Below, piece by piece: positions 45,665 through 59,203 of a DNA stretch of 64,000 nucleotides. Position 1 is the stretch's first letter; every line of letters begins with the position of its first letter. The DNA comes from Apiospora phragmitis (taxonomy: Eukaryota > Ascomycota > Sordariomycetes > Amphisphaeriales > Apiosporaceae). A program made the position numbers and the translations under genes. Location: contig JAQQWL010000003.1 of NCBI GenBank assembly GCA_038363925.1, forward strand, positions 1,984,001 to 2,048,000, written 5' to 3'. Below the pieces are notes generated by a model that saw only the letters and a program-made list of their open reading frames with translations, was not told where the DNA came from and made no database searches.

Positions 45665-48600
45665 CTTTAATAATATTTACTAAGTATTTCTTGAATTCTT
45701 AGGTATTATCCTTTAATAAGTACTTTTTTTATTAAACGAAATATTAGAAGCCTCGTTCTTTTTTTCGTTTATTAATAATCTTTTCGATTTCGTACTCGTA
45801 TTAATCTATTTCGACTTTTAACTATATATCGATTTTTATATTTTTAAGGGCTAGTTCGAGTAATAAAATATAGAATATAGGGTATATCCTTATTATTTTA
45901 ATTAATAATAATTAATAATTAGTTTTTAAAATAACTTCTACGATTTTAAATAATTTAATTTTTTTAAAATCTAATTTATCGCTAGGTCGTTTAGTTTTAA
46001 TATTATATCGTAAAAAGTAAACTTTTTCTCCCTCTTTAAAAATTAATCCCTTTAATTTAGTTTTATTAATATATTTCTTTATTTATTTTTTTAAAAAAGT
46101 AAAGTCTTATTATAAAATAGTTTAAAGTTTTTTTAGTTTCTCGATTTATATAGTCGCGACTGGTACTAGCTCTCTTTTTAAAAATTATTTAATAATCTCC
46201 GGGTCGTACTTATAATTCGCTCGAAATAGTAAAATACGCGTAGTTTTATTATCTACGCTATTATATATAAATTACGCTATAAGTAATAACTTTACCTAGT
46301 TATTTTATTTATAATTAATATAATATTATAAATACTATTTTAAGGTTTAATTTATTCGTTCGGTCTATCTATTCGTTTATAGGTAATAAGCCGTAAATAG
46401 CTTATACTTTACGCCTAGTTACGTTATAAGTAATTTCTAGAACTTAGCGGTAAATAGCTTATCTCGGTCAGAGATGATTATCTTTGGCAATCTGTACTAG
46501 CTAACGATGATTCGAAGAAATATATACGCAAAGTCGTTAATATCGCTAGACTCCTTATACGGCAAGAAATAAGTATACTTCGTAAACTTATCCGTAACTA
46601 CTAATATATTATCGTATTTAACCTTAATTAATAGTTTTATTAATAATAATAACTTAATAACAAAATTTAATACGATCGTTTTCCATACTTTATCTAGTAG
46701 TAATATAAGTTATAGTTTCTTATACGGTCGGTATCGTACATCCTTAGCTTTATTATACAGGTCGCATTCGCTAATAACCTTTATAACTTAGTCCTTTAAG
46801 CTTTCGTAATTAAATAGCCGTATAATTCGCTTCTACGTTTTAAACACTCCTTAGTATCTATACGCGAGGTATAAATAAAATTCCTAAATAAATTCCTGCC
46901 GGTATAGTTCGAGAATAAAGATCTTACCCTGGTAATATATTAGCCCGTTTCTTAATACTCTATACAATAGTCGTAAGGTAGCTATATCTACCTGTTCGTA
47001 ATATTTTTTAAAACGTATAACCTATTTATCGTCGTGCTAAACGTAATTAATTACGTATAAGTATCGTAATAATACGAGGTTACTATCGTTATCATATATA
47101 AAAATAGTTCAAGTCTCTAATAGAACTTCTTCCTAATAGTTTAATCGTCGGTTAAAAATATCGGCCCTTTCGTTATCGCTACTTTTATAATATATAATAA
47201 CGAAATTAAATTTTAATAAGAATTTAAATTATTATATTTATTATTTATTTAACTCTTTTATAATAATAAACGTAATTAAATTCTTATAATCGGTATAAAC
47301 CTTTATTAGCTTTATTATTTCATTAAAATAATATTTCTATTCTTTAAAAGCTTTAATAATAATTATTAACTCTTTATTATAAATTTAATAATTAAGCTCT
47401 AATTTATTTAACTTTTTTAAAAAAAAAATACGACGGGGTATAACTTTCCGTTATCGTCTCGCTAACTTAGTTAGCCTCCGATCGCATAATTTAATACGTC
47501 GATTTCGATTTCGAAAAGTTTCGTAAAATCTATTACATAAAATATTAATTCGTTAATAATTCGATCCTTTATAACTTAAAAAGTTTCTTCTTCCTTATCG
47601 GTCTACGTAAATAACGTGTCCTTTTTAATTAGGTTCGTTAGAAGTATCGCTAACCTGCTAAATCCGGGAATAAAAATCCGGTAATAATTAGCTAATGCTA
47701 AAAAAGATCTGACTCCTATAACGCTTATAGGCGTTAGTTACTCCTTAACTGCTACTACCTTAAAAAATTCCATTGGGATTTCTCCTAAAGATATAACGTA
47801 TCCCATAAAGGTGACTTAGGTCTGGTAGAACTCGCTTTTCTCTAGGTTAACTAGTAGATTAGCGTCCTATAGCTTCTAAAGTATTAGTTTTACGTGCTCT
47901 TTATATTATTCTTCGTTTTCGGAATAAATAAAGATATCGTCCAGGTACACCATAATAAACTTATCGAGGTATTCCCGTAGTACGTAATTAATTATAAATT
48001 AAAAACTAGTTAATATATTAATTAAATTAAACGGCATAATTTAATACTCGAAATATCCGTATTTAGTTTAAAACGCGGTTTTCTATTCTTTTCCTTCCTT
48101 AATACGGATTAGGTTATATATATTAAATAAATCGAATACTATAAAAATTTTAATATATAATAACTTATTCCGTAAATCGCTAATTAAAAATAAAAGGTAC
48201 CGGTTTTTAATAATAATTTCGTTAAGCTTTTTATAATCGATATATATAGGCCACTTAAGTTTCTCGTCCTTACTTTTTTTTTAAAATAAAAAGAATAAAA
48301 AATCCGGCTAGTAATATAGATGGTTATATAACTCCTTTCTCGAGGTTCTCCGTAGTATACTCTTTTAATACTACTTTATATTCTTAGTTAAGTTTATATA
48401 TAAATATAAAAAGTGGTTCCTTCCTTTTTTTTAAAAGGTATCTCGTAATCCTATTATATATAAGGCGGTAAACCTATTTTTAGTTTCTTATTAAAAAAGT
48501 TTATAAACTGCCGGTACTTTTTTAATACGGTCGTTATAACGCTCGGCTTAAGTTTTTTAATAATAATATATACTTTAAATACTTTAGGTTTATTAGGGGG

Positions 48601-51340
48601 TCGCTTTTTAAACCGCTATTTATTAATTAAACCTCTTTTTAATATATTTTATTAAAGTTAGCCTATTTTTTAATTAATTTTAAAATTATTTACCCGTAAT
48701 TAAGATATCCTTAAAATTATATTATATCTTGCGACGTCCGTAATATCATACGTAATTCGTTCGTAATATCTTTTAATATCGATTAGAAAGTTCGTAATTT
48801 CTTTCTATACTACTCTATTATTATAAGTTATAAATCCTTTATTAACGGTTTTAAATCGGTATAGGGCGTTTTTTCCATCTAATTTAATTAAAGTTTATTA
48901 ACGATTCGTAATAATATATAGTTTCTTTACGCTCCGTTATCGAGTAACGATTTAATATAAACTCCTTTTATACCTATTATTAATATAATATACTTATAAA
49001 AGCCTTAATTATTTAAAATCTAATATAAAAACCGTTCTAATCCCGCTTAATATTATCTTTTTATTATCGGCGGTATTTATTTCCTGACCGGTATAGTTTT
49101 ATATAAATAATTAACTCTTATAATTAATCTTATTATTATCGTTATTTCTTTCCTTCTTTATAAAACGCTTTTTAATATATTAAAAAAAAAAATATTAAAT
49201 CCTCTTCCCGTATGTAACGCTAGCCCTAATACCTAGGATTCTAGTTCGTCCATGGATTCGAAGGTTTATTAAGTTCGTCGGGTTTTACTAACACTTTTAA
49301 TCGGGTTAAAAAGGTCCCTTTACCGAGTATAAACCTATATATCCTAAAAGTATTAAATATTTTACTTTAAACGTTTATAAGCCCACGATTTTTCTTAAGC
49401 GTGCTCAAAATATCGATCCTCGAAGCACTCCTTCTAATCTCGTCCTTTTAAATAATATTATCGTAGCCACCGTAGGTCTTCCTATATTAATAAATATACT
49501 TAACGTCTATCCGAAACTATTGTTTTAACCTTCCCGATTATATAGTCCGGGTATAATTATATAATAGCTCGCTTATTAATCAGTTAAAAAAACTACTCGT
49601 TTTCGAGTTTCTTCGCGAAATATTTTATATAAATATCGTATACGTACGAAATCTATAAAAAAATAAAGTATACTTCGCTTATAAAAATAATACGAGGGTT
49701 ATCGCTTATAACGTAATTACTAATAATTTTTTTAAATAAACTTAACCGTAATAAATATTTAATATAAATACTTTAAATCGGGGTAAAAAATACCTAGGAT
49801 AACTAGCTATCCATTAACTCTTAAATCCTTTAACTTAACGATCTCGTTTATAAATATCCCGACTAACCGCTAGGGGTCGTCGGTTTATTATCCTTATTTA
49901 ACCGTTTTTTCGTCGCTACTAGAATCGTTAGCCTCTAAAATATACGCGAGCGTAAATTCTCGGCTAATCGTTACAAGGGCCCGGTTATAATTTCTCTTAC
50001 CCTTCAAAGCCTCTAAAAACTATCCAATACCTTCTTTATCCGCTAGGTATATATTATATCCGTCATTATAATAAGCTATTTAAAATAAACTATCGTAAAA
50101 TACGTTTAACGTATCGCTAATATTACTTCCTTTAATAACTGTTACAAAGGTAGCTTTACTCCTAGTAATATTAATTTATCGTCCTTTTAAAACATATTAA
50201 AATACTTTCTTCGGTCCTCGGCATTCTTTAACGTAATATCCCTTCTTTTAATAATTATAATAAATAACGTTCTATTTTTTATCGTTCTTATCGTATTTAA
50301 TAACATTAAAATCTATAAGTCCGCTATAATATCTATACATAATAATTACTTTAATCTAAATATTAACCTATTAACATAATCATCCCGTATTAGCCTTAAT
50401 TCGTTCGCTCTACCGGGGTTATCCGCTTTACTTCTCGCAGCGTCGTTCGTATAGGCGCGTATCAATTTTAATAGCAAGTTCTATATATACGAGAAAAGTG
50501 GTTAAGGCGTTTAATCGATTAAACTCGTCCTTAACCTCCTCTTTAAGTCCTTAATAATATATTATAATTTTAATAACTTCGATATAATCTAAACGAGCTA
50601 TAATACGTCGAAACTTTATCATATACGTTACTATAAATCCCTTTTACCTAAAGTGGTCAAGTTCCTTTTTAGCTTATCGTTTTTTATCGAGATCTTAAAA
50701 AAGTAATTTAAAAACGTCTTCGAAACTGTCGTAATTATCGAAAATTTATTAAGTCTCAATACAATATAATTCGACTTATTAATCGCGTTTTATAAGTTTA
50801 TTTAAATAAGGTTCGAACTATAAAAAAGCTTTTCTTTTAAAAAAAAAGCCGTATAAATAACCTTTTAAGTTAAATCTTTAAACGTCCCCTTATAAAATCG
50901 TTAATAAGCCTTAACTTAGATAAAGAATTTTCGAAAGTTCCCGCTCATCCTATCGAATAATATTAATACATTAATCTTAACCCTTTCCTTAAATACGACG
51001 GGGGTTTTAATAATATTAACAACAGTTCGCAAGAATTAAACCTCTTTATAAAGCTCGTCGATATCGTTTATCGTTTACTTAAAAACTGCTTAAGCCCGGA
51101 GCGCGTCGCGCTTCTTCTCGAGCTTAATATAATAATACTAATAATTAGCGTTCGCTTATTAAAGTCGCTTAAATTACTTAACCAGCTCGCTTAAATTAAT
51201 AAGGGTATCCTCCTCGCTATTATCCTCGACCTCTATATTAAAGGCAGGTCGGGTAACGTCTTTATTATAACGAGGGGCGTTACTTCTTAAAATAAATATA
51301 TTTCTTATAAAGTTATTATTCGAAGGTTTAAGTAATAATT
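45665..51340 (-). pseudogene. gag-pol of gypsy element A, inactivated by RIP
   Basis: Encodes the Gag, protease, reverse transcriptase, RNase H, integrase and C-terminal chromodomain listed for the element. The integrase core is the best preserved part: about 95 residues are readable with only a few stops at former Trp/Gln positions. The chromodomain reads EIEKIINKRKK...GF-YFV with Trp codons lost. Not functional as it stands. Confidence 0.85.
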
Positions 51341-51364
51341 TATAAAAATAAAAGTAATTAAAAT

Positions 51365-51965
51365 ATATTAAACGCTATTAAAGGTTTAATAAAACCTTAA
51401 TAAAACATATAGGGGTTTATATTAATAATACGAGAAAATATTTAAATATATAATAAATAATAACAGTAACTTAACCGTAACTAAGTATAGAATTTAAAAG
51501 TATTTATAATAAAATCGTTAAAATAATATACCTTATTAATAAATTAAAATTAATACTTAAATTAATTATTAAAATAAAAAATATTTATATAAAATATATA
51601 AAAAACGTTCGTAATTATATATCTAATCCGTTTTTTATTAATCGTTACTACTTAATAATCCTTCTTAATTATACTCTATATTATTTAATAATCCCTCCTA
51701 ATCATACTTTACGCTACTCAGTAATCTTACCTAAGCGTTCGTTATATTACGTGATCCGATAACTATCGCCGTCGCTCTTAAACGCATTCGTTCCACGGCC
51801 GGGCGAAGTAGTAATATCGTTATTCGTCGTTAAAATAACTTTAAATTCATATTAATATAACTAGCGGTACGGTCTATAGCTATAATATCGTAACCTAGCC
51901 GGGATATTATAGTTCCGTACTAGTAAATAGGGTTCTTAACTGCATAATTAAGTCAGGTCGTAACA
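51365..51965 (-). repeat. LTR of gypsy element A (5' LTR in coding direction)
   Basis: Ends GTCAGGTCGTAACA at 51965, directly followed by the target duplication CTTTA. Its other boundary is blurred by mutation (about 51364-51366). It shares long blocks with the LTR at 44359-44983. Confidence 0.83.
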
Positions 51966-53440
51966 CTTTAATAAACTTAATAAACCTTTAAACTATTTAA
52001 TAAACCCGAATTTTTAATATTAAAGCTAATACTTTATACAAGGAAAGGTATAAAAACATCTCTACCGGCGTATTAAGTAATACTTTACCGATAAAAAAAG
52101 GAAGAATAATAACGATATAACGCTTAATCGTAAAAAGTTATTACTTATTTAAAAGAATATTAGCCGGGAAATAAACGCCGCCGATTATAAAAAGATAATA
52201 TTAAGCGAACTTCAAAAAATCTTTATATTAAATAACGAGTAATTAAAATACTTATAAATATATTATATTAAAGTATCACTTAATAACGGAATATAAAAAA
52301 ACTATATTTTATTATAAATCTTTATCTCCTTCGAGCTTAAATAAAAGAAAACAAGCACCTTATATCTATTTAAAACTATTAATAAAAGATTTATACTTTA
52401 TAAAAATAAAAAAGTATAAAAAAAAAAGTCGCGACCTTTTCGATTAATATTAAAAAACGTTATAAATGAATTACGTATAACATCACGAGCGTCGTAAAAT
52501 ATTATACGGTTTTAAAAATACTTTAATTATAAATAAATAATTTTAAAATTAATTTAAAAACAATTAATTTTAATAGAATATATTAAGAAGAGGCTTAATT
52601 AATAAGTAACGGTCTAAAAAATAACTCTTTAATAAACGTAAAATATTTAAAGTATATATTATTATTAAGAAACTTAAGCTAAACGTTACAACGATTATAT
52701 TAAAAAAGTACCGATAATTAGAAGCTTTTTTAAATAAATAATTAAAAATAGGCTTACTGTTATATATACGATAGGATCACGAGATAACTAAAAACAAGGA
52801 AAGGAACCTCTTTTTATACTAATTTATAAACTTAATTAAAAGTATAAGTAAGCTTTAAAATAATATATTATAAAAAACCTTCAAAAGAGTTATATAACTA
52901 TTTATATTATTAATAAGTTTCTTTATTTTTTCCGTATTAAAGGAAAGTAAAGACAAGAAACTTAAGTAGCGTATATATACCGATTATAAAAAGCTTAACG
53001 AAATTACTATTAAAAACCGGTACCCTTTTCTTTTAATTAGCGATTTATAAAATAAGCTATTATATGTTAAGAGTTTTTTAATATTCAATTTTCTTAACGT
53101 ATATAACTTAATTTATATTAAGTACGAATATTAAGCTATGTCGTTTAATTTAATTAGCGCGTTAACTAGTTTTTAAATTATAATTAATTACGTTTTATAT
53201 AAATACTTTAATAAGTTCGTCGTAATATACCTCAATAATATTTTAATTTATTTTAAAAATAAGCAGTAAAATAAACAATATATAGGGTTAATATTTTAAA
53301 AACTATAAGATATTAACTTATTAATTAATTTAAAAAAAGAGGGAATTTTATTAACGATTAATTATATGCGTAAATTATATAATATTTTTTTTAAAAATTT
53401 AAATAAAACCTTCGAAAACTTTAATAATTAAAGAATAGAT
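51966..53440 (+). mobile_element. Ty3/gypsy element B, piece 2 (reverse transcriptase)
   Basis: Plus-strand decayed RT: DYKKLNEITIKNRYP at 52982-53027 corresponds to the conserved DYRKLN..TIKNRYP block, and YLNNILIY at 53227-53250 is YLDDILIY after GA-to-AA changes. It is flanked on the left by element A and on the right by Fot1-like copy 2, both younger insertions. Confidence 0.82.
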
Positions 53441-55304
53441 TAACGTATCTCACAAGCGAATATCCCACACAAGCGAATATCTAATTCTTTTATACCCTTT
53501 TTAATAAAATATAAATTAATTTTACCATAACGTATTTAATATATTAAAATTAATCGGAATCTTTACTTTTAAATACTTCTATATTATTTTAATAAGTACG
53601 CGTATTATGCCCGGGCTTTCCGTAATTCTATAGCGCTATAAACGTATCCTAAACGTTCTCGTACAACTATTCCTCCGACGCGATTCGTTTTATAACTATT
53701 TATTAAGATTCCTTTAAAACTATAAGTCTTTTCTAACTTATATATAAAATAATTTTCTATTTTATAGCCGTTTCTTTTTTATATAGCGGCGCCGGCTAAA
53801 TATCTTATTTACCTTTTAAAGTATCGCGTTCTTACTTTTTAAAAAAGTAACTCGATATATAATATATATTATAACTTTTATAATTTAATTAAAACTAATT
53901 AAAATAAACGTCGAAAAACTATTTTAATACTATACGATATAGTCTCGAACGTATTTAGTTTAAAATTAAACTTTAATCGAATTATTTAAGGTTTTTAATT
54001 CTTAAAAAATAAATAGGCCGAAAAATATCCCCGAAAGTATTAAAATATATAACTTTATATCTAATTATAAAATAATATATTTCGGATTATTTAAAACGAG
54101 TCTTATTTTTTAAAAGCTTCCTTATATATTCGAAACGGTAAAAGTCGCTTAAAACGCTTTTAAAAACGCTAATAAGAAGTCCTCCTTTAAAATATAAATA
54201 ATATACGCTTATATAAAACATTTAATTTCTTTTTCGTACACTTTTTTTAATATATAAAAATAGTTAATATTAAAAGGTTAAAACTTATATAATAAATAAA
54301 GAAATATATAAAATATAATAATCGAGTTCTCTCTATAATAAAGCTTAAAAGCTATCGAGTAGTAGCTTTCGTAGCCGTCTAAAACTAAAAGGAGATAATA
54401 ACTCTTCGTACGAAACCTAATATATTAATTAAAGTATCGAGTCTAGTTTTCGCCTCTTTTATTCGTAGTCTAGCTATTTTTAATAACTACGATTACCTAA
54501 TCCTTTAATAATAAGCTATTTTTATACTAAAAAGAAAGGTACGTTTTCCCGGCAAAAATAATATATAGAGGAATAGCGTAACCGTATAATCCGACGCCTT
54601 AAATAATTATAACCTATTCCCGGTTCTTTTATTATATTACCTTAAGCTTTTCGCATCGATTAAAAGTAATTACGACTATTTCGAACGAGATTTAATTTAT
54701 AAAAAAGCCGGTCTCGTTAAAGTTATAAATATCCTCTTTTTAAATCTCGTATTTATAAATTATATTCCGTATAAAAATAAACTACACGCGATACGCGTTA
54801 AGATCTTTATAAAAAACTTTTTAATAATTAATTCTTCGGTTAAAACGCGTCCGGAGGCCTAGTTATTATCGTACGAAATTAGAGGCCTAATTAACGCCGA
54901 CGCGTCCCGCGTCGCGTAAACTAAATAATCGATTCGCTATATTTTTTATATTATTTAGCTAGGGAAAAAACGATCGCGTATTTAAATTAATAATATATCG
55001 AATAATCACATCGTTTTTAGAATTTAAAAATTTTCGAAAATTTATAAATATTTCGCGTTATATAAATTAACTATTTCGTCTACGCTATAAAGTTTTTAAT
55101 AAGACGTAATAAATTAATACAGCCTTTTATACGCTTAAAGTTAAATCTTTTTAAAACGCTTAAAGCGCTAGAATTATATTATTTTCTTTTTAAAGTTATA
55201 ACATTTTCAGACGTAAAGGAATATAAAAAAAGGTTAAAGCTATAAGGAAATTTATAAAAGTGAGACATTCGCTTATATAGGATATTCGCTTATGGGATAC
55301 GTTA
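53441..55304 (-). mobile_element. Fot1/pogo-like transposon, family 1, copy 2 (about 1.86 kb)
   Basis: Best-preserved ends of the family. It starts TAACGTATCTCACAAGCG and closes with the inverted GGATATTCGCTTATGGGATACGTTA-type repeat, the core of which is ATTCGCTTATGGGATACG. TA flanks both sides. The NFDETGF equivalent lies at 54704-54727 (minus strand), now partly mutated. It interrupts gypsy element B: RT lies before and RNase H after. Confidence 0.87.
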
Positions 55305-55784
55305 CGCTTATAAACGTTATAAAAGTTAAATCTTTTTTAAACCTAGTTAAATATTACTAGATTTTTATCCTCGAATTTAATAAGATAACGATACTTTTAA
55401 TAAATTTAATAAAAAAGGACCAACTATTCCGATAAATAGAGAAAAAAGCCGAAGCTTTTTACGCTATAAAAAAGCGTATCTTTAACGAATTAATACTTCG
55501 CGTAATAAACCTTACGAAATCCTTTAAAATTAAGACTAATATATTAAATTACGTGATCTAAAGGTAATTAAATTAACGAAACGATAATAAAAAGTCGTAC
55601 CTTATTATATATATATTTTTCTTTAAAAAACCTAAATAAACTAGAGCTTAATTATTAAATCTACGATGAAAAGTTAATAACTATTATTAAAGCTTATATA
55701 AAATAGAGATAGTATTTTAACGAGATAATAAGACTAATAAAAGTTTACAACGTTTATTATTATTAAAAACTTAAATAAATAAAA
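55305..55784 (+). mobile_element. Ty3/gypsy element B, piece 3 (RNase H region)
   Basis: Continues piece 2 on the plus strand: VKSFLNLVKYYWIFI, LIKKDQLF, EAFYAIKKRIFNELILRV and FKIKTNILNYVI correspond to the connection and RNase H blocks of gypsy pol (YYRRFI, KKDQPF, AFxxIKxRI, ETDASNYAI). Ends where pogo-like copy b begins. Confidence 0.8.
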
Positions 55785-56815
55785 TAACGTGGTTTACTAC
55801 TAAGTCGACTATATTATTAAATCGGCCACTTTTTTTATACTTTATTATTCTTATATAAATGTATTTAACCTTAAGGTTTTAAATTAATCCAAATTACTCT
55901 TTATTTAATTCGTAATTTAATTTTATATCGTTTCTATATGTTCGCGTACTATAACCTGTTTCGCCGTAAATATTATAGCGCCTTCTACTGGTCGCCCTCT
56001 GTTTCGACGGACCCCTCGTTTCGTATTTATTAATTACTAAACGCTTCTTTTTTACCTTCTCGTTTTATAGTTTTTAAGATTCTTATATATAATAAGGGCT
56101 TTTCTAAGCTAAACGCGCGATTTTTTTTAACTCTCTAGCGCTTAAAAAGTATTAAATTAGCGTTTTATTAAGTACGTATTTCATCCTTTATAAAGGTTAT
56201 TTTAAATATTATTATATATATACTTTTTTCTACTTAATTTATAATAATTAAAATTAATATCGAGGAACTTTTTTATAAGTAAAGATTTTATTTTTAATAA
56301 AAATAAATTATTTTATTATTTATTAAAAATTAGACGGTATTTAAAGATTATAAGTATTAACCGTCCCTAAACATAATAAGTTAAGTATAAACGTTTAAAA
56401 ACGTATATTTAATTTATTAATTATTTCGTTTAAATAATAAAATACGCGTCGTTAAAAGCGATAACTTTTTTAATTTCGTAATATAATTCATTAACGCTTT
56501 AATAAATAACTCGATTATTTTTAAACAAATTTATATTAATAATAAATAAAATACTATGTTTAAAAAATAAAATTAATAAGATAAATAAAGAAATATATTA
56601 AATGTAATATTGCCGTTATTTTTATAACATTCTTCGAATTTAACCGAAATATAGCTTTCGTAATTATTTACGATTAAAAAATAATAAAAGTTTTTCGTCC
56701 ACGGTTTAATATATCTATTAAAATATCGAATTTAGTTTATACCCGTTTCGTTATTAATTTAATTACTTAATCGCTTAATAAATCGTATTTATAAAACTAG
56801 TTTATAAAGTAATAA
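55785..56815 (-). mobile_element. Pogo-like DNA transposon, family 2, copy b (truncated)
   Basis: Inverted relative to copy a. It starts TAACGTGGTTTACTACTAAG, the complement of the copy-a end, and carries the same transposase 3' half: the FEECYKNNGNIT-type block near 56600-56640 and the GGCGACC/GGTCGCC segment near 55996. Its 5' half is missing, replaced by family-1 copy 3. Confidence 0.72.
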
Positions 56816-59203
56816 CGTACTTTATAAGTGAACTAAATATATAAATAAATTAAATACTTCTTTAAACTTTATATAATTAAGTATAAATTAATTTTATTAT
56901 AATGTATTTAGTATCTTAAAATTAATCGGAATCATTATTTTTAAATACTTCTATATTATTCTAATAGGTACGAGTATTATACCTAGGCTTTCCGTAAATT
57001 TTATAGCGTTATAAGCGCGTTTTAAACATCCTTATACGATTATTTCTTTAACGCGATCCGTTTTATAATTATTTATTAACGTCTTTTTAAAACTATAAGT
57101 CTTTTTTAATTTATATACAAAGTGATCTTTTATTTTATAGCCGTTTTTTTTTCGTACGGCGGCGCCGGCTAAGTGTTACGAACCACACAAGGCAGACCTG
57201 CATTTAAAGGACCAGGGGTCCGACAGGCGGCTACGAACCCCACCACGGCCCAAGCAAGGAAGCTCCGAAGCTGAGCACCGCCCGGGTCGGACGCCTCAGC
57301 CACACGCAGTCACGTAACCCGATCACCGGTGGATCCCAGTAATCGCACGGCTTAGCAACCGTGATCTATACCAGAGATCACCAATACTAAAAAGGTGATC
57401 ACTAGTAGTAAAGACCAGTAATCCACGGTATTAATAAGGGAATAACTTAGTATATAAGTTAAAAGGATTTCCTAGTTAGATAGTTATTACCTCAGTAATT
57501 AATCTAAGCATTAATCTTAACCTATTAATAAAGCACATTACTTTAATAACTCTATTATAAATACCTTTAAGTTATACACTCAGTTACGATTAAGTCACTG
57601 TTATTATTCATTATATTAACAGGCGACCACTTATTACACGTCTAGATACTCTCTGGTATTACTAATATAAACCCCCGTACGTTCTACTAAGGTTTCTATT
57701 AGACCCCTAATAGCGTTCGTTACACTAAGCATCTTATTCGCTTCTAGTAATGTGATTACCTCACTTTTTAATAAAGCGAGCCGGTATATAATTTATATTA
57801 TACTTTTCCTAATTTAATTAAGCTTAATTAAACTTAATATTACGAAGCTATTTTAATATCGCGCGATTTAAGTTTTAATATATTCGGTTTAAAACTAAGC
57901 TTTAATTAAATTATTTAAAGTCTTTAATTCTTAAGGTATAAATAAGTTAAAAAGGGTTATTAAAGGCGTCGACGTAGGTAGCTTTATATCTAATTATAAA
58001 ATAATATATTCCGGGTTATATAATATAAGTCCTGTTTTTTAAAAACCGGCTTAAATATTTAAAACGGTAAAAGTCGCTTGGAACGCTTTTAAAAACGTTA
58101 GTAAGAAGTCTTCCTTTAAAATATAAATAAAATACGCCCGTATAAAACGCTCGATTTCTTTCTCGTATAACCTTTTTAACGTATAAAAACAACTGATATT
58201 AAAAGGTTAAAGTTTATATAACGAATAAGAAAATATATAGAATATAATAATCGAGTTTTTTTATAATAGATCTTAAAAGTTATCGAGTAATAGCTCTTAT
58301 AGCCATTAAAACTTCATAAATAATAAACTTTTTTTATACAAAACTTTCTATACTTATTAAAGTATCGAATCTAGTTCTCGTTTTTCTTATTCGTAGTTTA
58401 GCCGTTTTTAATAATTACGATTACTTAATCCTTCGATAATACGCTGTTTTCTTAATAAATATAATATACGGAGAGATAACGTAACCGTACGATCTAACGC
58501 TTTAAATAATTATAACTTATTCCTAGTTCTCTTATTAAATTACTTTAAACTTTTCGTATTAATTAAAGGTTATAACGATTATCTTAAACGAGATTTAACT
58601 TATAAAAAAGCCGGTCTCGTTAAAATTATAAATATCCTCTTTTTAAATCCTATATTTATTAATTATATTCTATACGAGGGTAAACTATACGCGATACGCG
58701 TCAATATCTTTATAAAAGATTTTCTAATAATCGATTTTTCGATTAAAACGCGTCCGGAGGTTTAGTTACTATTATACGAAGCTAAAGGCTTAATAAACGC
58801 CGACGCGTCCCGCGTTACGTTAAAGGAGTAATTAGTTCGCCATATTTTTAATACTACTTATCCAGTGAAGAAACGATCGCGAATTTAGTTCGATTATATA
58901 CCGAACTATTATATTTTTTTTAAAAATAGTAAGCTTTTACATTAATAATCGTATATTATGTTATAAAATACCGCCGCGATATCGGAAACGTAAAGTTATA
59001 TAAAGGATATTATAAACTTATGCTATAGATTAGAAACTTAATTTAAAACTATACCGAAGCGCTTGAAACGCTAATTATATATCGCTTTCTTTTTAATTAC
59101 TAACTATAATAAAATGGTGAAAAGAGATAAAATAAACTTAATTATTAAGAATTACGGGAAAATAATTAATTAAACCGTGTAGTTAGTTAAACCGTGGGGT
59201 ACG
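56816..59203 (-). mobile_element. Fot1/pogo-like transposon, family 1, copy 3, split by a solo LTR
   Basis: Body aligns with copies 1 and 2 along its length; transposase motif equivalent at 58606-58632 on the minus strand. Without the inserted LTR and its duplication (556 bp) the length is about 1.83 kb, the same as the others. Its ends differ from copies 1 and 2: the right end reads ACCGTGGGGTACG after a subrepeat pair of the type AACCGTG, and the left end CGTACTTTATAAG appears to be its RIP-changed partner. Confidence 0.75.
57174..57724 (+). repeat. Solo LTR of the element-A family, inside Fot1-like copy 3
   Basis: Begins TGTTACGAACC, ends GCGTTCGTTACA, with the 5-bp duplication CTAAG at 57169-57173 and 57725-57729. 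Copies 1 and 2 preserve the empty site (GCCGGCTAA followed by the same downstream sequence). The first 250 bp are GC-rich and rich in CpA, so RIP has hardly touched them; the rest is AT-richer. Confidence 0.9.

Larger units (their letters stand above)
44359..51965 (-). mobile_element. Complete chromodomain Ty3/gypsy retrotransposon, element A (7.6 kb, RIP-mutated)
   Basis: Two related LTRs (44359-44983 and about 51365-51965) flank a minus-strand gag-pol. The identical 5-bp duplication CTTTA lies at 44354-44358 and 51966-51970. In coding order the element shows gag (about 51.3-50.3 kb), a CCHC zinc knuckle near 50210-50275 (Cys and His now Tyr by G-to-A change), reverse transcriptase with intact YLDDI at 47933-47947, the RNase H end (VYTDYKNLITF, near 47270), integrase core (VVTDKFTKYTYFLPY and IISDRDKLFTAKF, about 46.4-46.75 kb) and a chromodomain at 45665-45795. 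Stops interrupt all of these. The order RT-RNaseH-INT-chromodomain defines a chromovirus-type gypsy element. Confidence 0.9.
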
